NCBI RefSeq assembly: GCF_019801605.1
Contig: NZ_JAHVIT010000002.1
Coordinates: 1,612,001-1,676,000, forward strand
Origin: Maritimibacter alkaliphilus
GTDB taxonomy: Bacteria > Pseudomonadota > Alphaproteobacteria > Rhodobacterales > Rhodobacteraceae
Direction of reading: 5' to 3'
DNA: 64,000 nucleotides
A program made the translations under genes and the position numbers. Within the stretch, counting starts at the first letter, position 1; each line of letters begins with the position of its first letter. Of the stretch, positions 10,473-20,637 are shown piece by piece. The notes beneath the pieces were generated by a model. That model was not told where the DNA came from. It saw only the letters and a program-made list of their open reading frames with translations, and searched no databases.

Positions 10473-11057
10473 TCAGTCGTCGGGGCGTGTCAGTTCGAAC
10501 ACGTCGGTGACGCTTGCGTAGTCACGGTAGCCAAGCCGCGAGAGCGCCTGGAAGGTGGTGACGTCGAAGCGCCCGTCCACGAGGCAATCCTCGCGGATGT
10601 GCACGCCGGTGACCTCGCCGAGGATCAGCCAGTTGTCCGCGCCCTCCAGCTGCACGATCTGGGTCACGCGGCATTCCAGCGAGGCGGGCGCATTGGCCAC
10701 GCGCGAGCAGGGGATCGTCTCGCATTCGGCGCGGTCGATCCCGGCGTGGGTGAACTCGTCGGTCTCGGGCGTCAGCGCGGCGGAGGTGGCGTTCATCACG
10801 TCGCGGGCGGCGGTCTCCACCACGTTGGCGCAGAAGACGCCGGTCTCGCTGATGTTGCGCAGGCTGTCCTTGGAGGAGGTGGAGGCGAACATCACCTGCG
10901 GCGGCACATAGGCAACCGCGTTGAAGAAGGAATAGGGCGCGAGGTTTTCGGACCCGTCCTTGCCGCGGGTCGAGATCCAGCCGATCGGGCGGGGAGAGAC
11001 GATGGCGTTGAACGGGTTATGGGGCAGCCCGTGGCCGTCCTTCGGTTCGTAGAACAT
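10473..11057 (-). CDS. Flavin reductase-like (DIM6/NTAB family) FMN-binding protein
   Basis: A 194-residue flavin-binding split-barrel protein. Family features are NPFNAIVSPRPIGWIST near residues 12-28 (RPIGW loop for FMN phosphate), APYSFFNAVAYVPPQVMF near 39 and GEVTGVHI near 147. The ATG at 11057 is preceded by GGAGGT with ideal spacing, which excludes the longer frame. Such proteins reduce FMN with NAD(P)H for a partner monooxygenase or act as stand-alone oxidoreductases; no partner is adjacent. It is divergent from the acetyltransferase gene. Confidence 0.83.
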   Translation of the reverse strand: MFYEPKDGHGLPHNPFNAIVSPRPIGWISTRGKDGSENLAPYSFFNAVAYVPPQVMFASTSSKDSLRNISETGVFCANVVETAARDVMNATSAALTPETDEFTHAGIDRAECETIPCSRVANAPASLECRVTQIVQLEGADNWLILGEVTGVHIREDCLVDGRFDVTTFQALSRLGYRDYASVTDVFELTRPDD

Positions 11058-11139
11058 GTGACCTCCGATGGTTTGCCCCCGGTGTAGCGCCATGCTAACT
11101 GCCGTGCCACTGACTTCAGCCAACGGGGCCGCAGGACGC

Positions 11140-11625
11140 ATGTTCACCGTTACACAGGAACATTCCGAGGACTGGTGGGAGGTCGAGGCGCTCTATGACC
11201 TGTGCTTCGCCCCGGGCCGGACCGCGCTGTCGTCCTACCGGCTGCGCGATGGCGTGCCGCAGGTGGCGGAGCTGAGCCGGATCGCCCGCGATGCCGATGG
11301 CATCCTTGGCGGGGCGATCCGCTACTGGCCGATCCGGGTCGGCGGGGTGATATCACTTCTTCTGGGGCCGGTGGCCGTGCACCCGACGCACCAGGGCGAA
11401 GGGCTGGGGGCGCTGCTGATCCAGGACAGTCTGGCGCTGGCCGAGGCCCGGGGCTGGGAACGGGTGATGCTGGTTGGCGATGCGCCCTATTACAGCCGTT
11501 TCGGCTTTTCCAAGCTTGACGACGTGGTGATGCCGCCGCCGACCAACCCCGACCGGGTACTGGGCCGCGCGCTGATCCCGGGCAGCTGGGACGGCATCAA
11601 GGGTGAGGTCGTGCGCGCCTATTGA
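11140..11625 (+). CDS. GNAT-family N-acetyltransferase
   Basis: A 161-residue GCN5-related acetyltransferase of the YhbS type. The acetyl-CoA pyrophosphate loop is VHPTHQGEGLGALLI, about residues 83-97, and the C-terminal YYSRFGF motif, about 120-126, is typical of this subgroup. The acceptor substrate cannot be told from sequence. The start is the ATG at 11140; an upstream in-frame extension has no Shine-Dalgarno support and overlaps the divergent promoter region. Confidence 0.83.
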   Translation: MFTVTQEHSEDWWEVEALYDLCFAPGRTALSSYRLRDGVPQVAELSRIARDADGILGGAIRYWPIRVGGVISLLLGPVAVHPTHQGEGLGALLIQDSLALAEARGWERVMLVGDAPYYSRFGFSKLDDVVMPPPTNPDRVLGRALIPGSWDGIKGEVVRAY

Positions 11626-11744
11626 GCGCGCCGCGCCGGGCGCGCCCGGTGGACAGGAGCCGCCGATCTGCGTTTGTAAATCCGATAAACATTGAAAGCG
11701 GCGCCCGTCGGCCCAATCTATCTCCCATGCAGCGGGAGTGTGAG

Positions 11745-12539
11745 ATGCAGCAGATGGAACGCCCCGGCGCGGATCAGAGCCGCGCCCTGATCACCGACGA
11801 GACCTCGGAGGCGCTGGAGGCGCTGGCCAAGCGCTATCGCAACGCGGGCGGCATGGGGATGCAGGTCCTGTCGCTGATCGGCGGCAAGGCCGAAGGCCTG
11901 CTGGACCGGCTGCCGGGCGATGTGCGCGGCCGGCTCGACAAGGCCACCGGCATGGCGCTCAACGTCGCGGTGAAGGCGGCGCATGGATCCCGCGGGATGG
12001 TGGGGGACCAGCCCGGCTGGCTCAACACCGTGACAACGACGGCCATGGGGGCAGCGGGCGGCTTTGGCGGGGTCTCGGCCTCGCTGGCGGAGCTGCCGGT
12101 GACCACCACGGTCCTGATGCGCGCGATCCTCGGCGTGGCGGCGGAGCATGGCTTCGACCCCTCCGAGGAGAACGTGCAGTTCGACTGTATCGAGGTCTTT
12201 GCCGCCTCGGGCCCGCTGGGGGTGAACGAGGCCGCGGACTTCAGCTTCCTGACCGCCCGCTTCGCGCTGACCGGAAAGACGGTGCAGGGCGTCATTGCGC
12301 GGGTCGCGCCCAAGCTGGCGGTGGCCATGGGGCAGAAGCTGGCGGCCCAGACCGTGCCGGTGCTGGGCGCCGTGGCGGGGGCGGCGACGAACTACGCCTA
12401 CACCAGCTATTACCAGGAGGTGGCCCATGTCAGCTTCGGCCTGCGCAGGCTGGCGATAGAGGCAGACGTGCCCTATCCGATCCTCGTGGAGGAGCTGCGC
12501 GCCCGCGTCACCCGCAAGCCCCTGCCGCGCCAGAGCTGA
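11745..12539 (+). CDS. EcsC family protein
   Basis: A 264-residue protein of the EcsC family, named after a gene near a Bacillus ABC transporter; its biochemical role is unknown. The pattern includes a long amphipathic N-terminus, a Gly/Ala-rich central segment (MGAAGGFGGVSASLAELPVT around residues 97-116) and GAVAGAATNYAYTSYY near 214. Both may be membrane-associating helices. GGGAG (11733-11737) supports the ATG at 11745 over upstream starts. A strong terminator follows the gene. Confidence 0.75.
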   Translation: MQQMERPGADQSRALITDETSEALEALAKRYRNAGGMGMQVLSLIGGKAEGLLDRLPGDVRGRLDKATGMALNVAVKAAHGSRGMVGDQPGWLNTVTTTAMGAAGGFGGVSASLAELPVTTTVLMRAILGVAAEHGFDPSEENVQFDCIEVFAASGPLGVNEAADFSFLTARFALTGKTVQGVIARVAPKLAVAMGQKLAAQTVPVLGAVAGAATNYAYTSYYQEVAHVSFGLRRLAIEADVPYPILVEELRARVTRKPLPRQS

Positions 12540-12561
12540 GCCGAACCGCGCTGGACATGCG

Positions 12562-12593
12562 AAACGCCCGCCCCGGGTCCGGGGCGGGCGTTC
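12562..12593. terminator. Bidirectional intrinsic terminator between ecsC-like gene and ilvD
   Basis: A GC-rich hairpin: AACGCCCGCCCCGG pairs with CCGGGGCGGGCGTT around a 2-3 base loop, followed by TCT on the plus strand and TT/TC on the minus strand. It lies between two convergent genes, just after the EcsC-family stop and 40 bp beyond the ilvD stop, and can serve both. Confidence 0.75.
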
Positions 12594-12632
12594 TGAAGTG
12601 TGTCACCTGTGGTGAGGGTGTCCGAGGACCGG

Positions 12633-14495
12633 TCAGCCGCGCGCCTTGGCGCCGGTCAGCTGGGTCACGTCGCGCACCGCACCCTTGGCGGCGGAGGTGG
12701 TCAGCGCCGCATAGGCCTGCAGCGCCGAAGAGACCTTGCGCGTCCGTCTCTCGACCGGTTTCCAGCCCGCGGCCTCCTGCGCGGCACGACGTGCGGCCAG
12801 CTTGGCGTCGTCCACGGCGAGGTGGATCGTGCGGTTGGGGATGTCGATCTCGATCTTGTCACCCTTCTCGACGAGGCCGATGGTGCCGCCCTCGGCCGCT
12901 TCCGGCGAGACGTGCCCGATGGAGAGGCCCGAGGTCCCGCCCGAGAACCGCCCGTCGGTCAGCAGGGCGCAGGCTTTGCCGAGGCCCTTCGACTTCAGGT
13001 AGCTGGTCGGGTAGAGCATCTCCTGCATTCCCGGACCGCCGCGCGGGCCCTCGTAGCGGATCACCACCACGTCGCCTTCCTTCACCTTGCCGGTGAGGAT
13101 GTCGTTCACGGCGGTGTCCTGGCTTTCGCAGACATGGGCCGTGCCGGTGAACTTCAGGATCGAGGCATCCACGCCCGCGGTCTTCACGATGCAGCCGTCC
13201 TCGGCGATGTTGCCGAAGAGCACCGCAAGGCCACCGTCCTGGCTGAAGGCGTGTTCCTTGGCGCGGATCACGCCCTTCTCACGGTCGGTGTCGAGCTCCT
13301 TGAACCGGTTCTCGGTCGAGAAGGCCTGCGTGGTGCGCACGCCGCCGGGCGCGGCCTTGAACAGCTGCTCTGCCTCGGGGTTGTTGGCGACCTTGATGTC
13401 CCAATGGGCAATTGCCTCGCCCATGGTGGTCGAATGGACCGTGGCGCAGTCGTTGTGCAGCAGCCCCGCGCGGGACAGTTCGCCGAGGATCGAGAAGATG
13501 CCACCGGCGCGGTGGACGTCCTCCATGTGGACGTTCTCGATGTTGGGCGCGACCTTGCACAGGCAGGGCACCTTGCGCGACAGCTTGTCGATGTCGTCCA
13601 TGGTGAAGTCCACGCCGCCCTCGTTGGCAATCGCCAGCAGGTGCAGCACGGTGTTGGTCGAGCCGCCCATGGCGATGTCGAGCGACATGGCGTTTTGGAA
13701 CGCCTCGAAGGTCGCGATCTCGCGCGGCAGAAGCCCGTGTTCTTCCAGTTCGTAGTGGCGGCGCGTGATCTCGACGATCTTGCGGCCTGCCTCGAGGAAC
13801 AGGTGCTTGCGGTCGGCGTGGGTCGCCAGCGTCGAGCCGTTGCCGGGCAGGGCAAGGCCGAGCGCCTCGGCGAGGCAGTTCATCGAGTTCGCGGTGAACA
13901 TGCCCGAGCAGGAGCCACAGGTCGGGCAGGCGTTTTCCTCGATGTGCTGCAGCTGCTCGTCCGTGTAGGCGTCCGAGGCGGCGGCGACCATCGCGTCGAC
14001 AAGGTCGATCTTCTTCACGTCCAGCGACTCGAGGTCGATCTTGCCCGCTTCCATCGGCCCGCCCGAGACGAAGATCGCCGGGATGTTCAGGCGCATGGCG
14101 GCCATCAGCATGCCGGGGGTGATCTTGTCGCAGTTCGAGATGCAGACCATGGCGTCGGCGCAGTGGGCGTTGACCATGTATTCCACGCTGTCGGCGATGA
14201 CTTCGCGCGAGGGCAGGGAGTAGAGCATCCCGTCGTGGCCCATGGCGATGCCGTCATCCACGGCGATGGTGTTGAATTCCTTGGCGACGCCGCCGGCCTT
14301 CTCGACCTCGGCCGCGACCAGCTGGCCGAGGTCCTTGAGGTGGACGTGGCCCGGCACGAACTGGGTGAAGGAGTTCACGATGGCGATGATCGGCTTGCCG
14401 AAGTCGCCGTCCTTCATGCCGGTGGCACGCCAAAGGCCACGGGCACCGGCCATGTTGCGGCCATGGGTACTGGTTCTCGAACGATAGCGGGGCAT
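12633..14495 (-). CDS. ilvD: Dihydroxy-acid dehydratase
   Basis: A 620-residue enzyme of valine, leucine and isoleucine synthesis that dehydrates 2,3-dihydroxy-3-methylacids. Fe-S ligand cysteines are visible in [11 protein letters not shown] near residue 120 and [11 protein letters not shown] near 193. The N-terminal [25 protein letters not shown] pattern and length match the E. coli-type IlvD. A substrate motif GRFSGGTSG lies near 520. It is monocistronic, divergent from a LysR gene that may regulate it. It is clearly distinct from the sugar-acid dehydratase paralogue at 2223-3965. Confidence 0.95.
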   Translation of the reverse strand: MPRYRSRTSTHGRNMAGARGLWRATGMKDGDFGKPIIAIVNSFTQFVPGHVHLKDLGQLVAAEVEKAGGVAKEFNTIAVDDGIAMGHDGMLYSLPSREVIADSVEYMVNAHCADAMVCISNCDKITPGMLMAAMRLNIPAIFVSGGPMEAGKIDLESLDVKKIDLVDAMVAAASDAYTDEQLQHIEENACPTCGSCSGMFTANSMNCLAEALGLALPGNGSTLATHADRKHLFLEAGRKIVEITRRHYELEEHGLLPREIATFEAFQNAMSLDIAMGGSTNTVLHLLAIANEGGVDFTMDDIDKLSRKVPCLCKVAPNIENVHMEDVHRAGGIFSILGELSRAGLLHNDCATVHSTTMGEAIAHWDIKVANNPEAEQLFKAAPGGVRTTQAFSTENRFKELDTDREKGVIRAKEHAFSQDGGLAVLFGNIAEDGCIVKTAGVDASILKFTGTAHVCESQDTAVNDILTGKVKEGDVVVIRYEGPRGGPGMQEMLYPTSYLKSKGLGKACALLTDGRFSGGTSGLSIGHVSPEAAEGGTIGLVEKGDKIEIDIPNRTIHLAVDDAKLAARRAAQEAAGWKPVERRTRKVSSALQAYAALTTSAAKGAVRDVTQLTGAKARG

Positions 14496-14603
14496 CGAAC
14501 CCTCCCTCTAAAACTGGTCGCGCGGACCCTACAGCCCTCGAAAGCGAGAGTGAAATATATTATTCTGCTCTGATTGGGTCGCTGTGGATATGAAAGGCGG
14601 ATC

Positions 14604-15515
14604 ATGGACCTGCGCCAGCTGCGCCATTTCCTCGCCGTTGCGGAGGAGCTCCACTTCGGCCGTGCCGCCGAGAAACTGGGCATGACCCAGCCGCCGCTCT
14701 CCCAGTCGATCCGCGCGCTGGAGGCCGATCTGGGCGCGCCGCTCTTTGCCCGCACCCGGCGCTCGGTGGCGCTGACGCCCTTCGGCGCGGATTTCCTGCC
14801 CCATGTGCGCCGGGCGGTTGGCGGGGTCGATGCGCTCTCCGAGACGGCGGAGCAGCTGCGCGGGGGCGCGGCGGGGCGGTTGGAGCTCTCCTTCGTCTCG
14901 ACCGCCGATTATTCCGTTCTGCCTGCCCTCGTGCAGGGGTTCCGGGCGCGGTTTCCGGGGGTGGAGCTGTCGCTGACCGAGATGACCAGCGACATGCAGA
15001 TCGCGGCGCTGGCGCAGGGGCGGGGGCAGGCGGGCATCCTGATCCCCCATGGCGACGATCCGCTGCCCGAGGTGCTGGCCTATCGCCGCCTGCTGGTGGA
15101 GCCGCTGGTGGCCGCCGTGCCGGAAAGCTGGTGCGCCTCGGGCCGGTTGCCGCCGGGCGCGGGCCCGCTGCCGCCGGAGGCCGTGGTGGACAAGCCGCTG
15201 ATCGTCTTCCCGCGCCGGGCCGCTCCGCTCTTCCATGACCTCGTGACGGGCTTCTACACCGCGCAGGGCGTACGCCCGCAGGTGGCGCAGCACGCGATCC
15301 AGATGCAGACGATCATCAGCCTCGTCTCTGCCGGGATGGGCATCGCGCTGGTGCCCCAGTCGCTGCGCAACCTGGCCCGCGCCGGGGTCGCCTACCGCGA
15401 TCTGGCAGGGGAGGCGCCGTTTCTGGAAACCGGTATCGCCTGGCGGCGGGAGGACGCGGCGCCCACGCTGCGCAATTTCCTCGCGCTCGTGGCGGAGGGC
15501 GGGGCTGCGGTCTGA
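14604..15515 (+). CDS. LysR-family regulator divergent from ilvD
   Basis: A 303-residue LysR-type regulator whose N-terminal helix-turn-helix (MDLRQLRHFLAVAEELHFG..., residues 1-60) is of the BenM/CatM/IlvY-like kind with FGRAAEKLGMTQPPLSQSI. The effector domain runs from about residue 90 to the end. The 108-bp spacer to ilvD contains AT-rich sequence around 14548-14562 that could hold both promoters. IlvY-type control of ilv genes is a known theme, so control of ilvD is plausible but inferred only from divergence. Confidence 0.85.
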   Translation: MDLRQLRHFLAVAEELHFGRAAEKLGMTQPPLSQSIRALEADLGAPLFARTRRSVALTPFGADFLPHVRRAVGGVDALSETAEQLRGGAAGRLELSFVSTADYSVLPALVQGFRARFPGVELSLTEMTSDMQIAALAQGRGQAGILIPHGDDPLPEVLAYRRLLVEPLVAAVPESWCASGRLPPGAGPLPPEAVVDKPLIVFPRRAAPLFHDLVTGFYTAQGVRPQVAQHAIQMQTIISLVSAGMGIALVPQSLRNLARAGVAYRDLAGEAPFLETGIAWRREDAAPTLRNFLALVAEGGAAV

Positions 15516-15545
15516 CCGCTGCGCCGTGCGGCGCGGGGCGCGATT

Positions 15546-15567
15546 GAGTATTTCTGGAAAGATGAAG
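15546..15567 (+). repeat. Dispersed intergenic repeat, copy 1 (GAGTATTT-NN-GGAAAGATGAAG)
   Basis: The 22-base stretch GAGTATTTCTGGAAAGATGAAG's two blocks, GAGTATTT and GGAAAGATGAAG, recur at 32943-32964 with only the two central bases changed. A diverged relative is near 58934-58956 on the other strand. All lie just after or before coding regions. Similar stretches are common between genes in Rhodobacteraceae genomes as far as I recall; function unknown. Confidence 0.6.
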
Positions 15568-15582
15568 CCGCTGTGGCGGAGG

Positions 15583-16242
15583 TCAGGCCGTGGTGTGCTC
15601 GGCGGCGCCGCGCGGGGTGAGGGCATAGACGCCGCGGGTGACCCGCTCGAACCAGCCGTAGTGGTCGTCGCGCAGCATGATCGTGGCCCGGGTGACGCCG
15701 GTGGCCTTCGCGATCTCGGCCCCGCGCGAAGGCCCGTGTTCGGCCAGATGCGCGGCCACGCGGATCGCGTCCTGCCGGTAGGCGGTGACGAGCCGGGTGC
15801 GGGTGGAGCCGCCGGTGTTGGGATCGCCCTCGCGCCGGGCGAATTCCCGCAGCAGGCGGGTCTGGCGCGGTTTCACCTTGCGCGGCGTGAACGGGCCGGG
15901 ATCGCATTGCGGCGTCACGTGGCCATCCTTCAGCCGCACCGTCAGCAGCCCGAGGCCGAGGCGGCGGCAAAGGCCGACCTGTCGCGCGAGCGCCTTGCGC
16001 CCGGTGGTGCCGGGGACGGCGAGATAGACCCAGTCGCTGAGCCGCTGGCGGTCGATGCCCTGATGCAGCAGCGCGAGGGTGAAGCCGGTCTTCAGCTCGA
16101 CGATGACCGGATCGGGGTCGCCGTCGCGCAGGGCCATGATGTCGACGCCCTCGACCTCGGCCTTCACCTCGTAGCCTTGACCTTCGAGGAAGGCCTTCAC
16201 GGGGGCGTAGAGATCGGTTTCGCGGGGACGGGTGGCGCTCAT
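15583..16242 (-). CDS. DUF2161 protein: PD-(D/E)XK nuclease-like domain plus winged helix
   Basis: A 219-residue protein of the DUF2161 family, sometimes annotated as a phosphodiesterase. The N-terminal half shows a restriction-endonuclease-like core: Asp34 in GVDIMAL, then Glu49 and Lys51 in VIVELKTG, with Gln61 following. That is the D-x(n)-ExK-Q order of PD-(D/E)XK nucleases. The C-terminal 70 residues (RVAAHLAEHGPSRGAEIAKATGV...) look like a winged helix-turn-helix. No partner gene is adjacent; neighbours are argF (convergent terminator between) and a LysR gene. Nuclease activity is an inference from the residues. Confidence 0.7.
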   Translation of the reverse strand: MSATRPRETDLYAPVKAFLEGQGYEVKAEVEGVDIMALRDGDPDPVIVELKTGFTLALLHQGIDRQRLSDWVYLAVPGTTGRKALARQVGLCRRLGLGLLTVRLKDGHVTPQCDPGPFTPRKVKPRQTRLLREFARREGDPNTGGSTRTRLVTAYRQDAIRVAAHLAEHGPSRGAEIAKATGVTRATIMLRDDHYGWFERVTRGVYALTPRGAAEHTTA

Positions 16243-16395
16243 GGCACCGGTGTAGCGGAGCGAGACGGGGGCGAGAAGAGGGTTTGGGACGGGGCCGGGC
16301 GCAGGCCGCGGGATTGGGCGTAGCGTGCCGCTGTGCCGCGGCGCGTGCTGTCGATGCGGCCGTCGGCATGACGGGGCGGGCGCAGCAACGCAAAG

Positions 16396-16419
16396 GCCCC
16401 CGCAATCGCTTGCGGGGGC
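16396..16419 (-). terminator. Terminator-like hairpin after argF
   Basis: GCCCCCGCAA and TTGCGGGGGC form a perfect 10-bp stem with loop TCGC. Read on the minus strand it is 42 bases past the argF stop and is followed by CTTTGCGTT, a weak U-rich tail. Confidence 0.65.
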
Positions 16420-16460
16420 GCGTCTTCAGGGCGGGCAGGTCGCGGCCCGCGTCTTGGCGT

Positions 16461-17387
16461 TTACACCCCGAGGCACCAGCGCATCACGGCCTTCTGGGCG
16501 TGAAGCCGGTTCTCGGCCTCGTCGAAGATCACCGACTGAGGGCCGTCCATGACAGAGGAGGTGACCTCCTCGTTCCGGTGCGCGGGCAGGCAGTGCATGA
16601 AGAGCGCATCGGGTTTGGCCGCCTGCATCAGCGCGTCGTTCACCTGATAGGCACGCAGCAGGTTGTGGCGTCGCTCGCGGGTCGACTGGGCGTCATGCAT
16701 CGAGACCCAGGTGTCGGCCACGATCAGGTCGGCGCCGTCCACGGCCTTCCAGGGGTCGCGCTGGATGGTGAAGTCCACGCCGGCCTCGCGCGCCATCGAG
16801 ACATATTCGCGGTCCGGGTCCAGCTGCTGCGGGCCTGAGAAGACCAGCTCGAATTCGAACTGCTGCGCCGCGTGGAGGAAGGAGGTGAAGACGTTGTTGC
16901 CATCGCCGGTCCAGACCACCTTCTTGCCCTTGATCGGGCCGCGGTGCTCCTCGTAGGTCATGACGTCGGCCATGATCTGGCAGGGGTGCGACCGGTCGGT
17001 CAGGCCGTTGATCACGGGGACGGAGGCATATTCCGCCATCTCCTGCACGACGCTTTCGTCGAAGGTCCGGATCATGATCAGATCGACGTAGCGCGACAGC
17101 ACCCGGGCGGTGTCGGCGATGGTTTCGCCATGGCCCAGCTGCATGTCCTGCCCCGACAGCACCATGGTCTGCCCGCCCATCTGGCGCGTGCCCACGTCGA
17201 AGGAGACGCGGGTCCGGGTCGAGGGCTTTTCGAAGATCAGTGCGACCATGTGGCCCGCGAGCGGCTGCTCGTCATCGGGGGCGCCGCGCGGGCGGCCCTG
17301 ACGGGCGTCCTTCATGGCGCGGCCCTGGTCGATCATGGTCCGCAGGTCTTCGGCAGTGGTGGTGTGGATGTCGAGGAAATGGTTCAT
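16461..17387 (-). CDS. argF: Ornithine carbamoyltransferase
   Basis: A 308-residue arginine-biosynthesis enzyme that makes citrulline from ornithine and carbamoyl phosphate. The carbamoyl-phosphate motif is FEKPSTRTR (residues 52-60). HPCQIMAD near 134 and [13 protein letters not shown] near 267 carry the conserved His and Cys of the ornithine site. The start ATG at 17387 is preceded by AAAAGGACAGAAAA, a reasonable ribosome binding site. It follows argD with a 62-bp gap on the same strand, forming an argD-argF unit. Confidence 0.95.
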   Translation of the reverse strand: MNHFLDIHTTTAEDLRTMIDQGRAMKDARQGRPRGAPDDEQPLAGHMVALIFEKPSTRTRVSFDVGTRQMGGQTMVLSGQDMQLGHGETIADTARVLSRYVDLIMIRTFDESVVQEMAEYASVPVINGLTDRSHPCQIMADVMTYEEHRGPIKGKKVVWTGDGNNVFTSFLHAAQQFEFELVFSGPQQLDPDREYVSMAREAGVDFTIQRDPWKAVDGADLIVADTWVSMHDAQSTRERRHNLLRAYQVNDALMQAAKPDALFMHCLPAHRNEEVTSSVMDGPQSVIFDEAENRLHAQKAVMRWCLGV

Positions 17388-17449
17388 TTTTCTGTCCTTT
17401 TGGTGGGGCGGGGCCGGTCGCGTGCCGGCCGCCTGCCCGGGGGCCGGGG

Positions 17450-18637
17450 TTACCCGGCCGTGATCTGGCTTGCGACCTCGGTGGCGGCGGCGTCGAGACG
17501 CTTGATCGCCTCGGCGGCCTCCTCCTCGCTCAGGTTGAGCGGCGGGAGCAGGCGCAGCACGTTGTCGCCCGCGGGCACGGTGATCACGAGGTTGTCGTAG
17601 CCGGCCTTCACCACTTCGCCCACGGCGGGCTTGCACTTGAGGCCCAGCATGAGGCCGCTGCCGCGCACCTCCTCGAAGATGTCGGGATGAGCGGCGATCA
17701 ACCCTTCGAGACCCTGCCGCAGCTGGCCGCCGATGCGGTTCACATTGGCGAGGAAGGCCTCGTCCGAGACATGCTTCATCACCTCGAGGCCCACGGCGCA
17801 GCCCAGCGGGTTGCCGCCATAGGTCGAGCCATGGGTGCCCGCGACCATGCCCTGTGCGGCCTCTTCGGTGGCCAGCACGGCGCCGAGGGGGAAGCCGCCG
17901 CCGATGCCCTTGGCGACCATCATGATGTCGGGCGTGACGCCCGCCCATTCATGGGCGAAGAGCTTGCCGGTCCGGCCCATGCCGCATTGCACCTCGTCCA
18001 GCACCAGCAGCAGCTCCTTGTCGTCGCAGAGCTTCCGCAGCATCTTGAGGTCCGCGTCGGGCAGGGGACGGATCCCGCCCTCGCCCTGGATCGGCTCGAT
18101 CATGATCGCGCCGGTGGTCTCGTCGATGGCCGCGTCGAGCGCGTCCCAGTCGCCCCAGGGGATCTGCTTGAACCCGGGCAGGAGCGGGCCGAAGCCCTTG
18201 ACCATCTTCTCGGTCCCCACCGCGGCGATCGCGGCGGATGAGCGGCCGTGGAAGGCACCGGTGAAGGTCAGGATCGTGGTCTTCTGGGGCTGGCCCTTCT
18301 CGTACCAGTATTTCCGCGCCATCTTCACCGCCAGTTCCGCCGCCTCGGTGCCCGAGTTGGTGAAGAAGACGGTATCGGCGAAGGTCGCATCCACGAGGGC
18401 TGCGGCGAGCGCCTCCTGCTGGGGGATCTCGTAGAGGTTCGAGAGGTGCCAGACCTTCTGGGCCTGCTCGGTCAGCGCGGTGACAAGGGCCGGGTGGGCA
18501 TGGCCGAGCGCGTTCACGGCGATGCCGGAGCCGAGGTCGAGGAAACGGCGGCCGTCCTCCTCGATCAGCCATGCGCCTTCGCCCTTCACGAAGTGAAGCG
18601 GCGCGCGGATATAGGTCGGCAGAACGGAGGGGATCAT
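17450..18637 (-). CDS. argD: Acetylornithine aminotransferase
   Basis: A 395-residue class III, PLP-dependent aminotransferase. It has [14 protein letters not shown] near residue 37, [12 protein letters not shown] near 94 (cofactor phosphate loop), [14 protein letters not shown] near 211 and the Schiff-base lysine in [12 protein letters not shown] near 242. It converts N-acetylglutamate semialdehyde to N-acetylornithine and may also serve lysine synthesis. First gene of the argD-argF unit. Confidence 0.94.
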   Translation of the reverse strand: MIPSVLPTYIRAPLHFVKGEGAWLIEEDGRRFLDLGSGIAVNALGHAHPALVTALTEQAQKVWHLSNLYEIPQQEALAAALVDATFADTVFFTNSGTEAAELAVKMARKYWYEKGQPQKTTILTFTGAFHGRSSAAIAAVGTEKMVKGFGPLLPGFKQIPWGDWDALDAAIDETTGAIMIEPIQGEGGIRPLPDADLKMLRKLCDDKELLLVLDEVQCGMGRTGKLFAHEWAGVTPDIMMVAKGIGGGFPLGAVLATEEAAQGMVAGTHGSTYGGNPLGCAVGLEVMKHVSDEAFLANVNRIGGQLRQGLEGLIAAHPDIFEEVRGSGLMLGLKCKPAVGEVVKAGYDNLVITVPAGDNVLRLLPPLNLSEEEAAEAIKRLDAAATEVASQITAG

Positions 18638-19079
18638 GTCACTATCCTCGTAGGGGGCCCGGAATTCATGCGCCTTGAGAGCATGAGCCTTCGGGGCAAG
18701 TCAATGTTATCGGGGGAGCTTTGATGCAGGCGCGCCGAAAGCGGCGCAGGGATCGGGCGGGCACGCAGAGACGCACCGCTGAAATTCAGCGGCGTCGGCG
18801 TCGGCAGATATGGCGTGCCAGTGCGATCATGGGGCGCGTATAGACCGAAACGCGACGCCGGGGAAGAGGGATCGCGCCATGGTCCGATCGTGCGCCGGGT
18901 CATGGCATCGCGGCCACAGGCGCCAACCATCAGGCGGAGGCTGACGGGGCAGGGGGCGGCCAAGAATTTTCGAAAATTCTTGGGAAAATTCTCCGAAGAA
19001 TTTTCCGGGCCTCGCGGCGGGCGCTGTGCCCGGCCGGGAGGGGGGCCGCACCGCGCGGGGCGCGCGATGCGGCGGAAGG
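18638..19079. other. 442-bp intergenic region, argD upstream / purK downstream
   Basis: No credible gene was found on either strand. The argD-proximal part should hold its promoter. The only clear structures are the two palindromes at 18960-19006. The rest is GC-rich and unremarkable. Confidence 0.6.
18960..19006. repeat. Tandem palindrome element, copy 1
   Basis: Two adjacent dyads. The first, 18960-18983, is a perfect 24-bp palindrome centred on TTCGAA (arm CCAAGAATTTTC). The second, 18983-19006, has perfect 10-bp arms GGAAAATTCT / AGAATTTTCC around CCGA. A similar pair occurs at 37155-37198. Both copies lie just downstream of a gene (here purK, 74 bp past its stop on the minus strand), so a terminator-like role is possible, though neither ends in a U tract. 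Confidence 0.8.
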
Positions 19080-20156
19080 TCAGCTTTTCGGGCGGATGTG
19101 GTTCACATGGCCCATCTTGCGGCCCGCGCGGGTCTCGGCCTTGCCGTAGAGATGCAGCGCGGTGTTGGTTTCGCGCAGCAGATCGGGCACGCGGTCCATG
19201 TCGTCGCCGATCAGGTTCTCCATCTCGACGTCCGCATGACGCGTCCCGTCGCCGAGCGGCCAGCCCGCGACGGCGCGGATGTGCTGCTCGAACTGGTCCA
19301 CGGCACAGCCGTTCTGGGTCCAGTGGCCGGAGTTGTGGACGCGCGGGGCGATCTCGTTCACCACCAGCCCCTCGGGCGTGACGAAGAGCTCGACCCCCAT
19401 GACGCCGACGTAGTCGAGCGCGTTCAGGATCTTGCCCGCCATCAGCACCGCATCGGTGCGCTGCGCGGCCGAGAGCATGGCGGGCACGTTGGTGGTGCGC
19501 AGGATGCCCTCGCGGTGCACGTTCTCTCCGGGATCGAAACAGGCGACTGACCCGTCGGCGCTGCGGGCCCCGATGACCGAGACCTCGCGGCTGAAGGTGA
19601 CGAAGCCTTCCAGCACCGCGGGGGCGCCGTTCATCTCGTCCAGCGCGGCCGCGCCGTCCTCGGGCACCTGCAGCCGGGCCTGGCCCTTGCCGTCATAGCC
19701 GAAGCGCCGGGTCTTGAGGATTGCGGGGGCGCCGATCTGCTCCAGCGCGGTGGCGAGGCTCTCGGCATCGTCGACGGCGGCATAGGGCGCGGTTTGCAGG
19801 CCGAGCGAGGTGAGGAAGTCCTTCTCCGTCATCCGGTCCTGGCTGACGCGCAGCGCCTCGCGGCCCGGACGGATCGGCACCAGCGCCTCCAGCAGGTCGA
19901 GGGCGGAGGTGGGGATGTTCTCGAACTCGTAGGTCACCACGTCGACCGACTCCGCAAAGGCGGTCAGCGCGTTGATGTCCTCGTAGGCCGCACGGGTCAC
20001 CGCATGGGCCACGTCGGCCGCGGGCGGGTTGGCGCCGGGTTCGTAGATATGGGTCCTGAGACCCAGGCGGCTGGCCGCGACCGAGAGCATCCGGCCCAGC
20101 TGGCCGCCGCCGAGAATGCCGATGGTGGCTCCTGCGGTGAGCGGGAAATCAGTCAT
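19080..20156 (-). CDS. purK: N5-carboxyaminoimidazole ribonucleotide synthase
   Basis: A 358-residue ATP-grasp enzyme that carboxylates AIR with bicarbonate and ATP in purine synthesis. The N-terminal [12 protein letters not shown] (residues 12-23) is the PurK signature. ATP-grasp motifs follow: [13 protein letters not shown] near 147, [18 protein letters not shown] near 185 and the metal site [15 protein letters not shown] near 266. It overlaps purE by 8 bp, an ordinary purEK operon with purE first. Confidence 0.95.
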   Translation of the reverse strand: MTDFPLTAGATIGILGGGQLGRMLSVAASRLGLRTHIYEPGANPPAADVAHAVTRAAYEDINALTAFAESVDVVTYEFENIPTSALDLLEALVPIRPGREALRVSQDRMTEKDFLTSLGLQTAPYAAVDDAESLATALEQIGAPAILKTRRFGYDGKGQARLQVPEDGAAALDEMNGAPAVLEGFVTFSREVSVIGARSADGSVACFDPGENVHREGILRTTNVPAMLSAAQRTDAVLMAGKILNALDYVGVMGVELFVTPEGLVVNEIAPRVHNSGHWTQNGCAVDQFEQHIRAVAGWPLGDGTRHADVEMENLIGDDMDRVPDLLRETNTALHLYGKAETRAGRKMGHVNHIRPKS

Positions 20157-20637
20157 CTTCGGGCTCCTCGGGGATCGAGGCGGAGAGCGCCTCGCGCCAG
20201 GCGTCGAGACGTTCGGCCAGGGCGGGATCGCTGATGGCGAGGATGCCCGCCGCCATGAGGCCCGCGTTGGCCGCGCCCGCCGCGCCGATCGCCATGGTGG
20301 CGACGGGGAAGCCCTTGGGCATCTGGACGATGGAATAGAGGCTGTCGACGCCCGAAAGCGCCCGGGTCTGCACCGGCACGCCGATCACCGGCACGCGGGT
20401 CTTGGAGGCCATCATGCCCGGCAGATGCGCCGCACCTCCGGCGCCCGCGATGATCACGTGCAGGCCACGGCCCGCCGCTTCCTTGCCGTAGGTCCAGAGC
20501 CGGTCCGGCGTCCGATGCGCCGAGACGATCCTGGCCTCGTAGGCGATCCCGAGCTCGTCGAGAATGGTTGCGGCTTCCTTCATCGTGGGCCAGTCGGACT
20601 GGCTGCCCATGATGATGCCTACCTTGATGTCGGTCAT
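20149..20637 (-). CDS. purE: N5-carboxyaminoimidazole ribonucleotide mutase, class I
   Basis: A 162-residue enzyme that moves the carboxyl group to C4 of the imidazole, completing the step begun by Pur[12 protein letters not shown] (residues 9-19) with the active-site Ser and Asp, and SAHRTPD (about 40) are diagnostic for class I PurE. First gene of purEK. Confidence 0.95.
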   Translation of the reverse strand: MTDIKVGIIMGSQSDWPTMKEAATILDELGIAYEARIVSAHRTPDRLWTYGKEAAGRGLHVIIAGAGGAAHLPGMMASKTRVPVIGVPVQTRALSGVDSLYSIVQMPKGFPVATMAIGAAGAANAGLMAAGILAISDPALAERLDAWREALSASIPEEPEDD

